Assembly (NCBI GenBank): GCA_900074745.1
Contig: LT598466.1
Location: 930,001-994,000, forward strand
From: Lachancea mirantina
Taxonomy: Eukaryota; Ascomycota; Saccharomycetes; Saccharomycetales; Saccharomycetaceae
Reading direction: 5' to 3'
Length of the DNA: 64,000 nt
The notes beneath the pieces were generated by a model, which was given only the letters and a program-made list of their open reading frames with translations, was not told where the DNA came from and made no database searches. This document shows positions 29,334-38,923 of this stretch, in pieces. The stretch's first letter is position 1; each line of letters opens with the position of its first letter. The translations under genes and the position numbers were made by a program.

Positions 29334-29347
29334 ACGCGTTTACGCGT
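29334..29347. promoter_or_regulatory. Paired MCB sites, PRI2-FMS1 divergent promoter
   Basis: ACGCGT occurs at 29334-29339 and 29342-29347, 91-104 bp upstream of PRI2. DNA-replication genes including primase are MBF-driven at G1/S in yeast, so PRI2 is the likely target. Confidence 0.75.
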
Positions 29348-29455
29348 TTACGTGTCAGTACTCTTGTACGAAAAATCTCCATAAATCGGACACTTCCATC
29401 CCGTCATCAGCTACTAGTCGAGTGCTAGTCCAACAGTGGATCTGTCGACAACGAG

Positions 29456-30976
29456 ATGGCGGACTCCTTCATTGAGGTTGAGACCCTTGTCGTCGGTGGT
29501 GGTATATCGGGACTGAAAGCGATCTCGGATCTCATAAAGCACGGTTGTACCTCGTGTCTTCTGGTTGAAGCTCGCGATAGACTTGGCGGAAGACTTCACA
29601 CTGTTACAGGTTACCAAGGTAGAAAATACGACCTGGGGGCAAGTTGGCACCATGATACTCTTGTGAATGGTCTTTTCCTGGAGGAATTAAGCCTCGAGAA
29701 AGAGGAGCAGGCAGGATACGTTTTTGACGATTTTCTGCCATTGATGTTCGACAAGACTCGAGGACGTGTTGATTCGGACCCCGAATTAACACTAGAAATA
29801 CTCAATGAAGAGTTAATGCGGTTTTTAGAGCTTCAATTTCTTGAAGACGTTGACGCGAAAGATTGTTCTTACTTCGAAATGGTCGTGCGATATCTTTTCG
29901 AGCGGCGGGATCTTCTAAGCGACGAACAAATTCAGTACTTACCTCAGGCTAGCCGATTCTTAGAGCTGTGGCATGGTATCGATTGGAAAACTCAGAGCTC
30001 CAAATTTCTCGAAATAGTTCATCAGGGGAGAAATGCTCTAGTTCTACATTACGACAAAATCGTCAAGCGCATTGCCAGAACTATACCGCAGGACAACTTT
30101 CGACTCAATACATCCGTTAATCAAATTAGCCGGCAAGGACGTAACGTTCTAGTCAAGACCGCGGACGGGTTGCTATACAAATGTGATTACGTGATTGTCA
30201 CGGTTCCGCAGAGCATTTTGGAGCTTTCATTGCACGATAAAGACGAAGCAGCCAGGATAAAATTCGATCCGCCTCTGGACAGCAAAATCGTCCGGGCCCT
30301 GAACAAAACACACTACGGATCTTTGGGGAAAGTCATTTTCGAGTTTGAAACGTGCTGTTGGTCGAAAAAATTCCCAAAGATTGTTTCCCTGGGACAATCA
30401 AATTCCTCCTTTGCTAATAGTGTGAGGCAAGCTCGAGACTTGAATTCACTCATACATACATTGGGCCACGACACGAAGTACAATTACAAAAACGGTCAGG
30501 CTTGGGATTTCCCATTGTTCTTCGTAAACTTGGCCAAGACCACTGGAGTGCCGAGCTTTGTCATGTTGATGCAGGAACCGCTGACGGCTTACATTGAGTC
30601 GCTGGATGATCCGGTAAAAGTTTTCGAATTTTTTGAGCCCATCCTCAAGAGATTGCTCGAAGAGCTGAGCTGCACAAAAGCAATCGAATTGGATTTAGAG
30701 GGCGTGAGGCCTGAAAAAGCAGATGATTCTCCCGTGTTAAAGAATATTATATGGACAAGATGGACAAGAGAAGTGTATTCCCGTGGTGCTTACTCTGCTT
30801 GTTTTCCTGGAGATGACCCGCTTGATCTGGTTATCGCGCTGACATCTGATGAACATGCCAGGGTTCGCTTTGCTGGCGAACATACCATTATGGATGGTGC
30901 AGGCTGTGTCTACGGAGCATGGGAGAGCGGGAAACGTGAGGCAGCGATTATAAACAAGGCATTCGGGCGTGTCTGA
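29456..30976 (+). CDS. FMS1: Polyamine oxidase Fms1
   Basis: This 506-residue flavin amine oxidase converts spermine to spermidine and 3-aminopropanal, feeding beta-alanine and pantothenate synthesis. The N-terminal FAD-binding loop VVGGGISGLKAISDL is followed by VEARDRLGGRLHT and GASWHHD. The C-terminal FAGEHTIMDGAGCVYGAWESG completes FAD binding. Length equals yeast Fms1 (508), and position beside MAC1 fits YMR020W. It ends 15 bp before the convergent MAC1 stop. Confidence 0.95.
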   Translation: MADSFIEVETLVVGGGISGLKAISDLIKHGCTSCLLVEARDRLGGRLHTVTGYQGRKYDLGASWHHDTLVNGLFLEELSLEKEEQAGYVFDDFLPLMFDKTRGRVDSDPELTLEILNEELMRFLELQFLEDVDAKDCSYFEMVVRYLFERRDLLSDEQIQYLPQASRFLELWHGIDWKTQSSKFLEIVHQGRNALVLHYDKIVKRIARTIPQDNFRLNTSVNQISRQGRNVLVKTADGLLYKCDYVIVTVPQSILELSLHDKDEAARIKFDPPLDSKIVRALNKTHYGSLGKVIFEFETCCWSKKFPKIVSLGQSNSSFANSVRQARDLNSLIHTLGHDTKYNYKNGQAWDFPLFFVNLAKTTGVPSFVMLMQEPLTAYIESLDDPVKVFEFFEPILKRLLEELSCTKAIELDLEGVRPEKADDSPVLKNIIWTRWTREVYSRGAYSACFPGDDPLDLVIALTSDEHARVRFAGEHTIMDGAGCVYGAWESGKREAAIINKAFGRV

Positions 30977-30991
30977 TTAGAGTTTAAGCAT

Positions 30992-32182
30992 TCATATCCC
31001 ATCTCTGGTGAAAGGACCATTTATCATTGATTCGACACCATTCAGAAAACTGTTTTTAAAATCATACTCACTCGGGAGCCATTTGCCATAAGTCTGTAGA
31101 ATGTCGTCAAAAGAACCCAGAATATCAAGCCCACTAAGCTCGGCAGCGGACATCGCTGGGACTTCTTCCTTTAATAAACTCCACCAATATTTAGAGGGTA
31201 TGAGTTTTTGGCGATAGTTTATGAGAGTTTTGGGTTTTAAAATGGTGTTGAATAGGCCATACAGAAGCAACCGATTCATGGGCACAACTTCTTGAGGATG
31301 AATTAGGCAGAGATCGGTTGAACAGCTCTCTGAGTTATCCTTGCAATCAAAAGTAATGTCCGAAACGCTCTCCTCCGGGTATGTCACCTTCCCGTTGCCG
31401 AGAGTCGACAGCGGTACACCGCTCTGAGAAATGTAGGATTCGATTTCTTCTTCTTTCCGATGCAAAAGACAATTGTCACAGAAACAGCTATCGTCTTTGC
31501 AACCGCATTGGGTGCTCAGAAAGAGTCCCTTGTGAGTAAATAGTTGAACAGTAGAATTTTCATCATTGACAGGCTCTTTGAAATGTTCTGAAGCGAGTTC
31601 GGCAGTTGCGTTGGAAAGCGATCTCGGAGCCTCAACGAGATTAAATTTTTGAGAACAACAGGATTTTGTCCTAAATTGGGGCTCCGGGACTTGCGAGGAC
31701 AACTGTGAAGGTACCTGTGCATGGATATCGCTACCTCTTTCTAAGTAGTTGTAGGACTCACCATTCGTCGGAAGACCGGTAGTAGGACTAGCTCGAGGCG
31801 CATACTTGCGTAGATACTCACTTTCGCTCACATAGGAGTATTTCTTGTCGTTTTGCAACGATTCATCCTCAGTCATTATTCGCAAGGCACCACCCACCAA
31901 TAACGCCTTTTTGGTGCTTGCAGCCCTCATGAAAAGAATCGGCTGGTTATCCATCGACACTTCTGAATTCGGGCAGCAGCCTGTCATTGGTGTTGGCGAG
32001 TGTTCTTTGGGCTTAACTTGCGAATCTGCATCGACCAAGATCACTTTACGCACCGTCTGCGCAGATGGTCTACCTCTGGTTCTGACCTTGACCAGCATGC
32101 GATCGCTGTGTTTACATGTCGACGACCGGTGACCCCGGATGCACGATACACATGCATATTTGTCTCCAGCATATATTATCAT
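30992..32182 (-). CDS. MAC1: Copper-sensing transcription factor Mac1
   Basis: This 396-residue nuclear activator of copper and iron uptake genes works under copper limitation. The N-terminal copper fist has zinc ligands C11, C14, C23 and H25, the RGHRSS minor-groove segment and KVRTRGRP. Start MIIYAGDKYACVSC at ATG 32182 matches yeast; the frame extends to 32206 only by TTG. The first C-terminal copper-binding repeat (CGCKDDSCFCDNCLLH) is intact. The second (CKDNSESCSTDLCLIH) has lost two of the usual cysteines, so copper inhibition may rest mainly on the first. Confidence 0.93.
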   Translation of the reverse strand: MIIYAGDKYACVSCIRGHRSSTCKHSDRMLVKVRTRGRPSAQTVRKVILVDADSQVKPKEHSPTPMTGCCPNSEVSMDNQPILFMRAASTKKALLVGGALRIMTEDESLQNDKKYSYVSESEYLRKYAPRASPTTGLPTNGESYNYLERGSDIHAQVPSQLSSQVPEPQFRTKSCCSQKFNLVEAPRSLSNATAELASEHFKEPVNDENSTVQLFTHKGLFLSTQCGCKDDSCFCDNCLLHRKEEEIESYISQSGVPLSTLGNGKVTYPEESVSDITFDCKDNSESCSTDLCLIHPQEVVPMNRLLLYGLFNTILKPKTLINYRQKLIPSKYWWSLLKEEVPAMSAAELSGLDILGSFDDILQTYGKWLPSEYDFKNSFLNGVESMINGPFTRDGI

Positions 32183-32529
32183 TGTATTTGTTCGACGCTC
32201 GGCCAACGTGAATAAAATCTATAATCTTCTATTGTTTCTCAGGATCCGAATGCTTTTAAACAGAGTTTGAAGAAGACTTATAGAAAGGTCTCAAGAGGGG
32301 ACCAGCAAGCTCGTCAGTTAGATGCTGATAATGGTGACCCGACCCTTTAAGTGTTGTTCTTTTCCAGTGTTTATAACAGAGTTAGATGGGTGATGACTTC
32401 GACTTTTTCAACTTCTAGATCTCAACAATTAAAAGGAACCACCACTATTGGAAGCCATTTAAAGCCATTGATCCAAAGCTATTGATATAGAGCCCGCAGT
32501 CAACCATTACATCCTATAATCAAGCTAAC
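32183..32529. other. MAC1-UBC7 divergent promoter
   Basis: There is no gene here. It is an ordinary AT-rich promoter region shared by MAC1 and UBC7. Confidence 0.4.
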
Positions 32530-33027
32530 ATGTCGAAAACAGCACAGAGACGGCTATTGAAAGAACTACAGCAGCTTATGAAGGACAGTCCCGAAGGAAT
32601 TGTAGCAGGGCCGAAAAACGAAAACGATCTGTTTTTATGGGATTGCTTGATAAGCGGGCCTCCTGACAGTCCTTACGAAGGTGGAGTGTTCAATGCTACA
32701 CTCGAGTTTCCACGGGATTACCCTCTTTCTCCACCAAGATTAGTGTTTACACCCAGCATTCTGCATCCCAACATTTATCCCAACGGTGAAGTGTGTATAT
32801 CGATTCTGCACTCGCCAGGTGAGGACCCAAACATGTACGAGTTAGCAGAAGAGAGGTGGTCACCTGTGCAGAGCGTTGAGAAGATTTTGCTGAGCGTTAC
32901 GAGTATGCTGAGCGAGCCCAATGTCGAGTCAGGGGCAAACATTGACGCTTGTATTCTGTGGCGTGACAACAGACCGGAATTCATTAGACGCGTGAAACTA
33001 GCCGTATGTAAATCCCTGGGATTCTAA
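32530..33027 (+). CDS. UBC7: Ubiquitin-conjugating enzyme Ubc7 (ERAD)
   Basis: This 165-residue E2 enzyme is recruited by Cue1 to the ER membrane and works with Hrd1 and Doa10 in ER-associated degradation. The UBC fold includes [15 protein letters not shown] with catalytic Cys89. The family-specific acidic insertion after the active site ([19 protein letters not shown]) separates Ubc7 types from other E2s. Length equals yeast Ubc7. The neighbour MAC1 fits YMR022W. Confidence 0.97.
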   Translation: MSKTAQRRLLKELQQLMKDSPEGIVAGPKNENDLFLWDCLISGPPDSPYEGGVFNATLEFPRDYPLSPPRLVFTPSILHPNIYPNGEVCISILHSPGEDPNMYELAEERWSPVQSVEKILLSVTSMLSEPNVESGANIDACILWRDNRPEFIRRVKLAVCKSLGF

Positions 33028-33579
33028 CTTGGGCGAGCGTACTATGTGGAGTGAATTATCAGAATTTTGATGATGGTCTTGATGTGCTGGGGTCTTTCCC
33101 GGGTAGGCGGTGGGAATGCGATACGCGGTAATTTGTATTACGTGCCCTGAACGGATGATTGAAAGGAGGGGTTCACCGTGCGACATACAAGAGATACAAT
33201 AACAGACGCACTGGGGACACCACGCGAGACCTACGGACCATCTCATCAAGAGCAACGACCTTGCAGAGATAAGGCGTATCACCCAAAAGTTCTACAACTC
33301 AGACAAATGCGTCTACTGTTTCCACCTTTACAGCGTACACTAGGATTTCCTTTGGCAGTTAACATGTATACTATCGAGCAATTCGAATCAAAACGGTTTT
33401 CGCGTTGCTTCGCGTTGACAATTCCGGGTTTAAATGGGTAAAAATGTTGATGTTCGTCTACTGTGACATGAACCTATTTAAAGACTAGCATCGTGCACGA
33501 AAGGCTCATCAAAATTCAAATTATTGATCTTCAACGGCCCATCAAGAAGGCTCAAAATAGGAAAACAATCTATGACATT
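33028..33579. other. UBC7-DCW1 intergenic region
   Basis: No gene is supported. The frame at 33178-33441 has no recognisable features and low coding appearance. This should contain the UBC7 terminator and the DCW1 promoter. Confidence 0.45.
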
Positions 33580-34932
33580 ATGAGGGTACTGGTGCCGATT
33601 ATTAGTGGTCTACTATGGCTTTCGAAGACTTGTTTGGGTGTGGAACTTGACCCGGATAGTTTAGCATCGGTACAAAACGCTACAGCGCTGATTGCGTACG
33701 GTCTCATGGATTATTACAACGGGCTCCAAAAGGGCGAGACTATTGGTATGTTTGCGAACCCATATTACTGGTGGGAAGCTGGTGGAGCGTGGGGTTCGAT
33801 GCTGGACTACTGGTTCTACATGGAGAACGATACGTACAACGACATTATATCGCAAGCCCTGCTGTACCAAACGGGTGATAATCACGATTACATTCCGCTT
33901 AATCAGTCGACCACAGAGGGAAATGACGATCAAGCGTTTTGGGGGCTCGCTGTCATGGCCGCGGCCGAAAGAAACTTCACTAATCCGAACTCAACAGAGC
34001 CCCAATGGCTGTATTTAGCACAGGCCGTGTTCAACACCATGGCTCTTCGTTGGGACACGGACACCTGCGGTGGGGGTCTCAGATGGCAAATTTTCAAGTG
34101 GAACTCGGGTTACGATTACAAAAACACGGTTTCAAACGGTGCCCTTTTCCATTTGGCTGCGCGTCTGGCGCGGTACACGGGCAACCAGACCTATGCTGAC
34201 TGGGCCGAAAAAGTTTTCGACTGGATGAGAGGTATCAAACTGATTACAGAGGGCCAGTACAGTTTTGTTTATGACGGTGCAAGTGTCGAAAACAACTGTA
34301 CAGCTATCACGCCTTTGATCTGGACCTACAATCAAGGTCTTTTGATGTCTGGCTCCGCTTATCTTTACAATATGACTGGAAATGAAACCTGGCACTCTAG
34401 AACTCAAGAATTTTTGAATTCATCGGTGATTTTTTTCAATAATAGTGTTCTCTTTGAGTCTGCATGTCAAGGAAAAACTAGTGTTTCTTGTAACAACGAC
34501 CAGCGGTCCTTCAAAGCGTACTTTTCTCGCTTTTTGGGATTGACTGCTCAGCTTGTACCCGAAACAAGACCCCAAATCATGGAATGGCTAGAAACTTCCG
34601 CTAAAGGAGCTGCCCAATCCTGTTCTGGTGGTTATGATGGCCACACCTGTGGATTAAATTGGTTTTATGACGGATGGGATGGCTGGTACGGTCTAGGTGA
34701 ACAAATGGCCGCTCTGGAAGTCATGCAGAATTTGCGCTGTTTGCAAAGGCCGGCGCCTTACACAGCAACAACAGGGGGCTCATCCATTGGAAATGGAGCT
34801 GCCGGAACGGAGCAAGCGCCAACAAACTTAAGCCCCTTGGATATTACAGCAGGATCAAGAGCGGCAGCTGGTATAATCACTGCTGTCATAGGTTTAACTA
34901 TTATCGCTGGCAGCGTATGGTTGATTGTATAA
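33580..34932 (+). CDS. DCW1: GPI-anchored GH76 mannosidase-like cell-wall protein
   Basis: This 450-residue member of the Dfg5/Dcw1 family is thought to transfer GPI glycoproteins to cell-wall beta-glucan. A signal peptide (about 1-20, MRVLVPIISGLLWLSKTCLG) is followed by the GH76 alpha/alpha barrel with DDQAFWGLAVMAAAE, which contains the catalytic Asp pair. Several N-glycosylation sequons and a C-terminal hydrophobic GPI signal (about 428-450) follow. ATG 33580 is the first ATG; the longer frame begins with GTG. Neighbours PRI2 and ANR2 indicate DCW1 (YKL046C) rather than DFG5. It ends 33 bp from convergent ANR2. Confidence 0.92.
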   Translation: MRVLVPIISGLLWLSKTCLGVELDPDSLASVQNATALIAYGLMDYYNGLQKGETIGMFANPYYWWEAGGAWGSMLDYWFYMENDTYNDIISQALLYQTGDNHDYIPLNQSTTEGNDDQAFWGLAVMAAAERNFTNPNSTEPQWLYLAQAVFNTMALRWDTDTCGGGLRWQIFKWNSGYDYKNTVSNGALFHLAARLARYTGNQTYADWAEKVFDWMRGIKLITEGQYSFVYDGASVENNCTAITPLIWTYNQGLLMSGSAYLYNMTGNETWHSRTQEFLNSSVIFFNNSVLFESACQGKTSVSCNNDQRSFKAYFSRFLGLTAQLVPETRPQIMEWLETSAKGAAQSCSGGYDGHTCGLNWFYDGWDGWYGLGEQMAALEVMQNLRCLQRPAPYTATTGGSSIGNGAAGTEQAPTNLSPLDITAGSRAAAGIITAVIGLTIIAGSVWLIV

Positions 34933-34965
34933 ATTCCTAAATACTCGTCGTAACTTTATGAAGCA

Positions 34966-36528
34966 TTAACATAGAAGTCTCATATCGACTTGCGAAACTT
35001 GCACTTCAACTTGGAACCATTTCCTTGCCAATTTCTCTATGAATTCGTAATCTTGGACACTGAAACAATCAAGACCTACTTCGCCTAAGAAAGCAGCAGG
35101 AATAATTACGTGGCTTGGATCATCGCTGTTTTCGATAACTTGTCTTAATTTCTGGAAGATGAGGCAAGTCTTTTCATGAAAGTATCCAACCAGGGCCACT
35201 ACCACTTCTATGTTTTCGCTATCAGCACTCTCAAGAGGTTTGTCTTCATTTTCATGGTATGAAGGTTTCATGTAACCGGCAGTGGCCCACCAGTAAAACC
35301 CATCAATCAGGTATTGAGACCAGCTTGTTGGTTCAACCAGTTTATTTATTTTTTGAAGTTCTTCTGCAGAAAGCGAGTACCCCATTTTCGTCTGCATTAA
35401 ATATTGATATGCCTCTAGCTCGTGAGGTGTTGCTTTAACTTGCGAACTATCTGCTTTCCTGATTTCCGGTATACCTTGTTGATCATTTACTTTGAAAAGA
35501 ATATCGTAGAGTTCAGGTTTGAACTCCAGAATTTCATCAGTAGTGCAAGCTAAGAATCCTGGGATCTGGTAGTCCTCATTGTCACTATTGAGAGCTTGCG
35601 ATACCAATTCAGTCAGAAAATCGGTATCTGTTATTCCAATGGAGAAAAGAGGCTGTAGCGGATCCACTATAAGCTTGTCCTCCAATGACCGAGGAATTAG
35701 TGACAGTATAGACAAACAGTACGTTAGTGCGTCGCATTTATCAAATGAAACCCCGCTACCACCCACGATCAGTATTCTTTCTCGCATTAAACTGGCCTTC
35801 CATAACGGATATATCAACGGACCTAAGTACGAGACCCATCGAGTCAGATTTTCGAGCATGTGAGGGTGCCTTTCTGGTTCTGAATCGTCACTTATAAATT
35901 TTCCGGCATTCTGCCATTTACGCTGCAATACTGGCGACGATAGCCCCTTCAGATCATCTTTCAAACAGTTCGAGTCGAAAAACTCTTCAAAAACTTCGAA
36001 ATCGCCGTTCTTATTGCTCTTTCGCCAGTGAGATAAAAGCCTTTGTAGATCGTCGATATACTCGCTTGCACTGACGAGCTGATTAGGTTTCCAGTCGTAA
36101 AATTTGCTTCTTGACACTCCGACGTTCCGGAAGGCCGGATCGACAATAACACCTAGCGAAAACATTTCAACCTGAGACCTATCCACATGCGAGCTATCAC
36201 CTGCTAAAAAGAGTCCATTTTGTTGATAAGATGATACTCCGTAATAAAACCCAGATTTCCCGCCTTCTTTTTTCGGGACAACGAAATGAACTACATCTTG
36301 ATCTAGCTCATGAATACCTGATGGAAGACATTTGAATTCGATGTTGAACAACACTTCATCTGACACTCCAGCGCACGTTTGAGACCAAACAAGACAATTA
36401 CCCTTTTTCACATCAAACTGGCATAAAAACATCGCCGTTATCGGAACTTTATGCGTAGGTTCCGACATCCGAAACCTATCATCTTTATTTCCGTAGGACA
36501 CTTTTAAAGGCTTTGGAGGCTGTGACAT
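34966..36528 (-). CDS. ANR2: Anr2-like protein (LCHN/DENN-related)
   Basis: This 520-residue cytosolic protein of the LCHN/DUF2347 family is related to Avl9 and DENN-type proteins. It starts at ATG 36528 (MSQPPKPLKVSYGNK); the frame reaches 36546 only via TTG. The N-terminal FLCQFDVKKGNCLVWSQ and the central LIYPLWKASLMRERILIVGG are typical of the family's longin/DENN-like region. The role is not well established; S. cerevisiae Anr2 is lipid-droplet associated and linked genetically to AVL9. Position after DCW1 fits YKL047W. Confidence 0.8.
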   Translation of the reverse strand: MSQPPKPLKVSYGNKDDRFRMSEPTHKVPITAMFLCQFDVKKGNCLVWSQTCAGVSDEVLFNIEFKCLPSGIHELDQDVVHFVVPKKEGGKSGFYYGVSSYQQNGLFLAGDSSHVDRSQVEMFSLGVIVDPAFRNVGVSRSKFYDWKPNQLVSASEYIDDLQRLLSHWRKSNKNGDFEVFEEFFDSNCLKDDLKGLSSPVLQRKWQNAGKFISDDSEPERHPHMLENLTRWVSYLGPLIYPLWKASLMRERILIVGGSGVSFDKCDALTYCLSILSLIPRSLEDKLIVDPLQPLFSIGITDTDFLTELVSQALNSDNEDYQIPGFLACTTDEILEFKPELYDILFKVNDQQGIPEIRKADSSQVKATPHELEAYQYLMQTKMGYSLSAEELQKINKLVEPTSWSQYLIDGFYWWATAGYMKPSYHENEDKPLESADSENIEVVVALVGYFHEKTCLIFQKLRQVIENSDDPSHVIIPAAFLGEVGLDCFSVQDYEFIEKLARKWFQVEVQVSQVDMRLLC

Positions 36529-36699
36529 TATTTGGTAATTTTTCAAGCACTTACAGCCTTAATGTATAATCTGATCCGGAGTCACCTGTGTTACCAGGGC
36601 TTTCTTTATATACCTGTTGAAAAGGGTTTGTTCCGTCTATTAATCAATCAGCGATTCTCGAAAAATCATCAAAACTAGTAGTAAGAACAAATACAAACC

Positions 36700-37044
36700 A
36701 TGAATGAGAAAGCACTCAAGAAGGAGCTTGAGGCATGTATCGTTCAATTGCAGGAGATCGCAAACGTTGAATCCGCAGAAGCAATTTCCGGATTTGAGGG
36801 AACCATCGAAAGAAACTATAAAAAGCTAGAAGAACTTAAGACAAAATTCATTCTTAAGAATGGAGATGAGGATAGAGATAGAGCCATGGACGTTTTAGAT
36901 CAATTCGACGAAAAGCTATCAGCGCTTGAGACAGTGGTGGAATACCACGAAAAGTTGGCGGACGAAATTGATGAAGTTCTTCGAGAATTTAAAGTTAAAA
37001 AGGAATTGGCTGAGAACCGGCTTTCGCGCGGACGCATTGTGTGA
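36700..37044 (+). CDS. BLI1: BLOC-1 subunit Bli1-like coiled-coil protein
   Basis: This 114-residue, almost wholly helical and highly charged protein resembles S. cerevisiae Bli1 (113 residues) by eye. The shared pattern is YKKLEELKTKF, then a short gap, then LDQFDEKLSALETVVEYHEKL and a basic C-terminus ending NRLSRGR. Bli1 is part of the yeast BLOC-1 complex that acts in endosomal maturation with Msb3/Vps21. YKL061W lies beside FBA1 in yeast but here is 10 kb from it. Only one base separates its stop from the convergent MSS1 stop. Confidence 0.6.
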   Translation: MNEKALKKELEACIVQLQEIANVESAEAISGFEGTIERNYKKLEELKTKFILKNGDEDRDRAMDVLDQFDEKLSALETVVEYHEKLADEIDEVLREFKVKKELAENRLSRGRIV

Positions 37045-37045
37045 A

Positions 37046-38539
37046 CTATTTACCGATACAAAAACTCGAGAATACTACACCCAGAATTTCTTCTATTCCT
37101 ATGGCGTCGCCCGTGATTTTACCAATTCCGTCCGCTGCCATACGCAAGTTTTCCGAGGCCATCACTTCGTCACCCACATGGTAAAAGGTTTTGAAGTCGT
37201 GAATTCCGCGTATAACGTCTTCTTTCAAGATGGCTCGCACTCTGGAAGAAACTGATACAAGAACTTTGCCGTCTTCGTACATGGTCAGCTTCTTGAACTC
37301 CTGGGTCAATTCAGCGATAAGCTCACTCACGCCACTATGAGTGAGACAAGACACAGGTATCACGGTGGTGCCCACGAAAAGTTTATCTAAAATGCGATTC
37401 TTGATCGTCTGCAGACTTTCCGCATCAGTGATGTCGGTTTTGTTGAGCACAATGACGACTTTTTTACTCCTCATTTCATTTTTGATGTATTCTAGCAGAG
37501 ATGATTTAATAAGTGGCTTTTTCGAAGCGTCGAGAACAAGTAGAACAATATCGCTTTGGGAACCCTTCAACTTGGCTCTTTTGATACCTTCGACTTCAAT
37601 CACGTCCTTACTTCCGTCTCTTATGCCCGCTGTGTCGCAGATTACTACTTTGTAACCGTCTATGTCGAGCACCACGTCTATTGCATCGCGTGTTGTGCCT
37701 GGAATGCTGCTTACTATGGCCGTCTCGTCGTTTGTAATACAATTTAGCAGAGATGACTTCCCCGCATTGGGTTCTCCAACCAACGCTAATCGAATTCCGT
37801 TCTCAACGAGACTGGAACGCTCAATTCTTGTGAGAAATGCTGAAATTTCCTGTGCTAATTCTGATATATCGCCCTCAACCGATGATAGAACGCGTTCGAT
37901 GTCTTCGATCTCTGAATCTTCGCCGAAATCGATTATTGCAGTAATTTTGGCTACATTAGATAAAATTCGCGTTCTCCACTTCTCGAACAGAAGTTTATTC
38001 TCACCAGTAGACCCTGAAAGCGCGCTTTTTCTTTGCATTTCAGTTTCTGCATCGATAAGCTTGCCAACGCCCTCGATTTGCGTGAGGTCCATGCGCCCAT
38101 TTTGAAACGCACGTCTGGAAAATTCGCCTGCTTCAGCATACCGAATATTTATATTATGCTCGGGGTTATTGAGCGCTTCAAGGGCCTTGAGAACTTTGCT
38201 TACGACGGCTTTTCCCCCATGCACATGGAGCTCGAGCATGTCTTCGCCGGTGAACGAAAGCGGAGATTGGAAAAAAAGTACTACTGAGCTGTCAAGAAGA
38301 CTTTCGCGACTTTCCTGCGGATCATAAAGTGCTCTGAGTGACGCTCGTCGGGCAATTGGGTGTTTTAAAGATCGAGTTATGCGATGATAAACGTATTGCG
38401 AGTGCGATCCAGTTATCCGTATAACGGCGAGAGCCGACCGCTGACCTTGCGGTGTGGACAACGCATATATGGTTGGATGGAAAGCAGTGGCTGGAAACGC
38501 AGAATACGCACGTTTTACAGTAGAAAAGAATCCCAGCAT
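37046..38539 (-). CDS. MSS1: Mitochondrial tRNA-modifying GTPase Mss1 (MnmE)
   Basis: This 497-residue protein acts with Mto1 to install the cmnm5 group on wobble uridines of mitochondrial tRNAs. The N-terminus is a likely mitochondrial presequence (about 1-18, no acidic residues). The MnmE tetrahydrofolate-binding domain runs from about 25 to 150. The G domain has P-loop GEPNAGKS (255-262), the potassium-loop GTTRDA, DTAG and NKTD. The C-terminal motif CIGK carries the family's catalytic Cys. It matches YMR023C by position. Confidence 0.95.
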   Translation of the reverse strand: MLGFFSTVKRAYSAFPATAFHPTIYALSTPQGQRSALAVIRITGSHSQYVYHRITRSLKHPIARRASLRALYDPQESRESLLDSSVVLFFQSPLSFTGEDMLELHVHGGKAVVSKVLKALEALNNPEHNINIRYAEAGEFSRRAFQNGRMDLTQIEGVGKLIDAETEMQRKSALSGSTGENKLLFEKWRTRILSNVAKITAIIDFGEDSEIEDIERVLSSVEGDISELAQEISAFLTRIERSSLVENGIRLALVGEPNAGKSSLLNCITNDETAIVSSIPGTTRDAIDVVLDIDGYKVVICDTAGIRDGSKDVIEVEGIKRAKLKGSQSDIVLLVLDASKKPLIKSSLLEYIKNEMRSKKVVIVLNKTDITDAESLQTIKNRILDKLFVGTTVIPVSCLTHSGVSELIAELTQEFKKLTMYEDGKVLVSVSSRVRAILKEDVIRGIHDFKTFYHVGDEVMASENLRMAADGIGKITGDAIGIEEILGVVFSSFCIGK

Positions 38540-38650
38540 TTATAATTTCCCACTTATATCATCATATCTCATCAATTAGATGGATGAGATGTATCCGCTT
38601 CATTGATAATCTCAACAAGGAGAAATTAATGTCCAAAAAAAATTAAAAAA

Positions 38651-38723
38651 TGGACGAGACCGGAGTCGAACCGATGACCTCTCCCATGCTAAGGGAGCGC
38701 GCTACCAACTACGCCACACGCCC
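38651..38723 (-). tRNA. tRNA-Ala(AGC)
   Basis: The 73-nt cloverleaf starts GGGCGTG and ends TCGTCCA, with anticodon AGC in loop CTTAGCAT, a GGTTCGACTCC T arm and no intron. Reverse-strand T-runs (plus-strand A-runs at 38635-38650) form the terminator. It closely resembles yeast tRNA-Ala(AGC). Confidence 0.96.
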
Positions 38724-38923
38724 AGGTTCTATTAGAACCTGGAGTATTAGGTATATATCTACTGGCATAGCGTCGGAAAGTCGCTTTTCACTTTTTGTGA
38801 CGCCGCCAGTATTTGGAGTCGAGACGGACACATATAAAGACCCGCAAAACAGAATATGCTCTTCTCTTCTTGGTCTTTGTATTCAGAATCTGAGCTTCTC
38901 AAAATCTATCAAATTTAAAGGCT

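Noticed and set aside
33060-33155. Possible C/D snoRNA (TGATGA ... CTGA)
   Set aside because: The C box lacks the leading purine and no terminal stem or guide region is evident.
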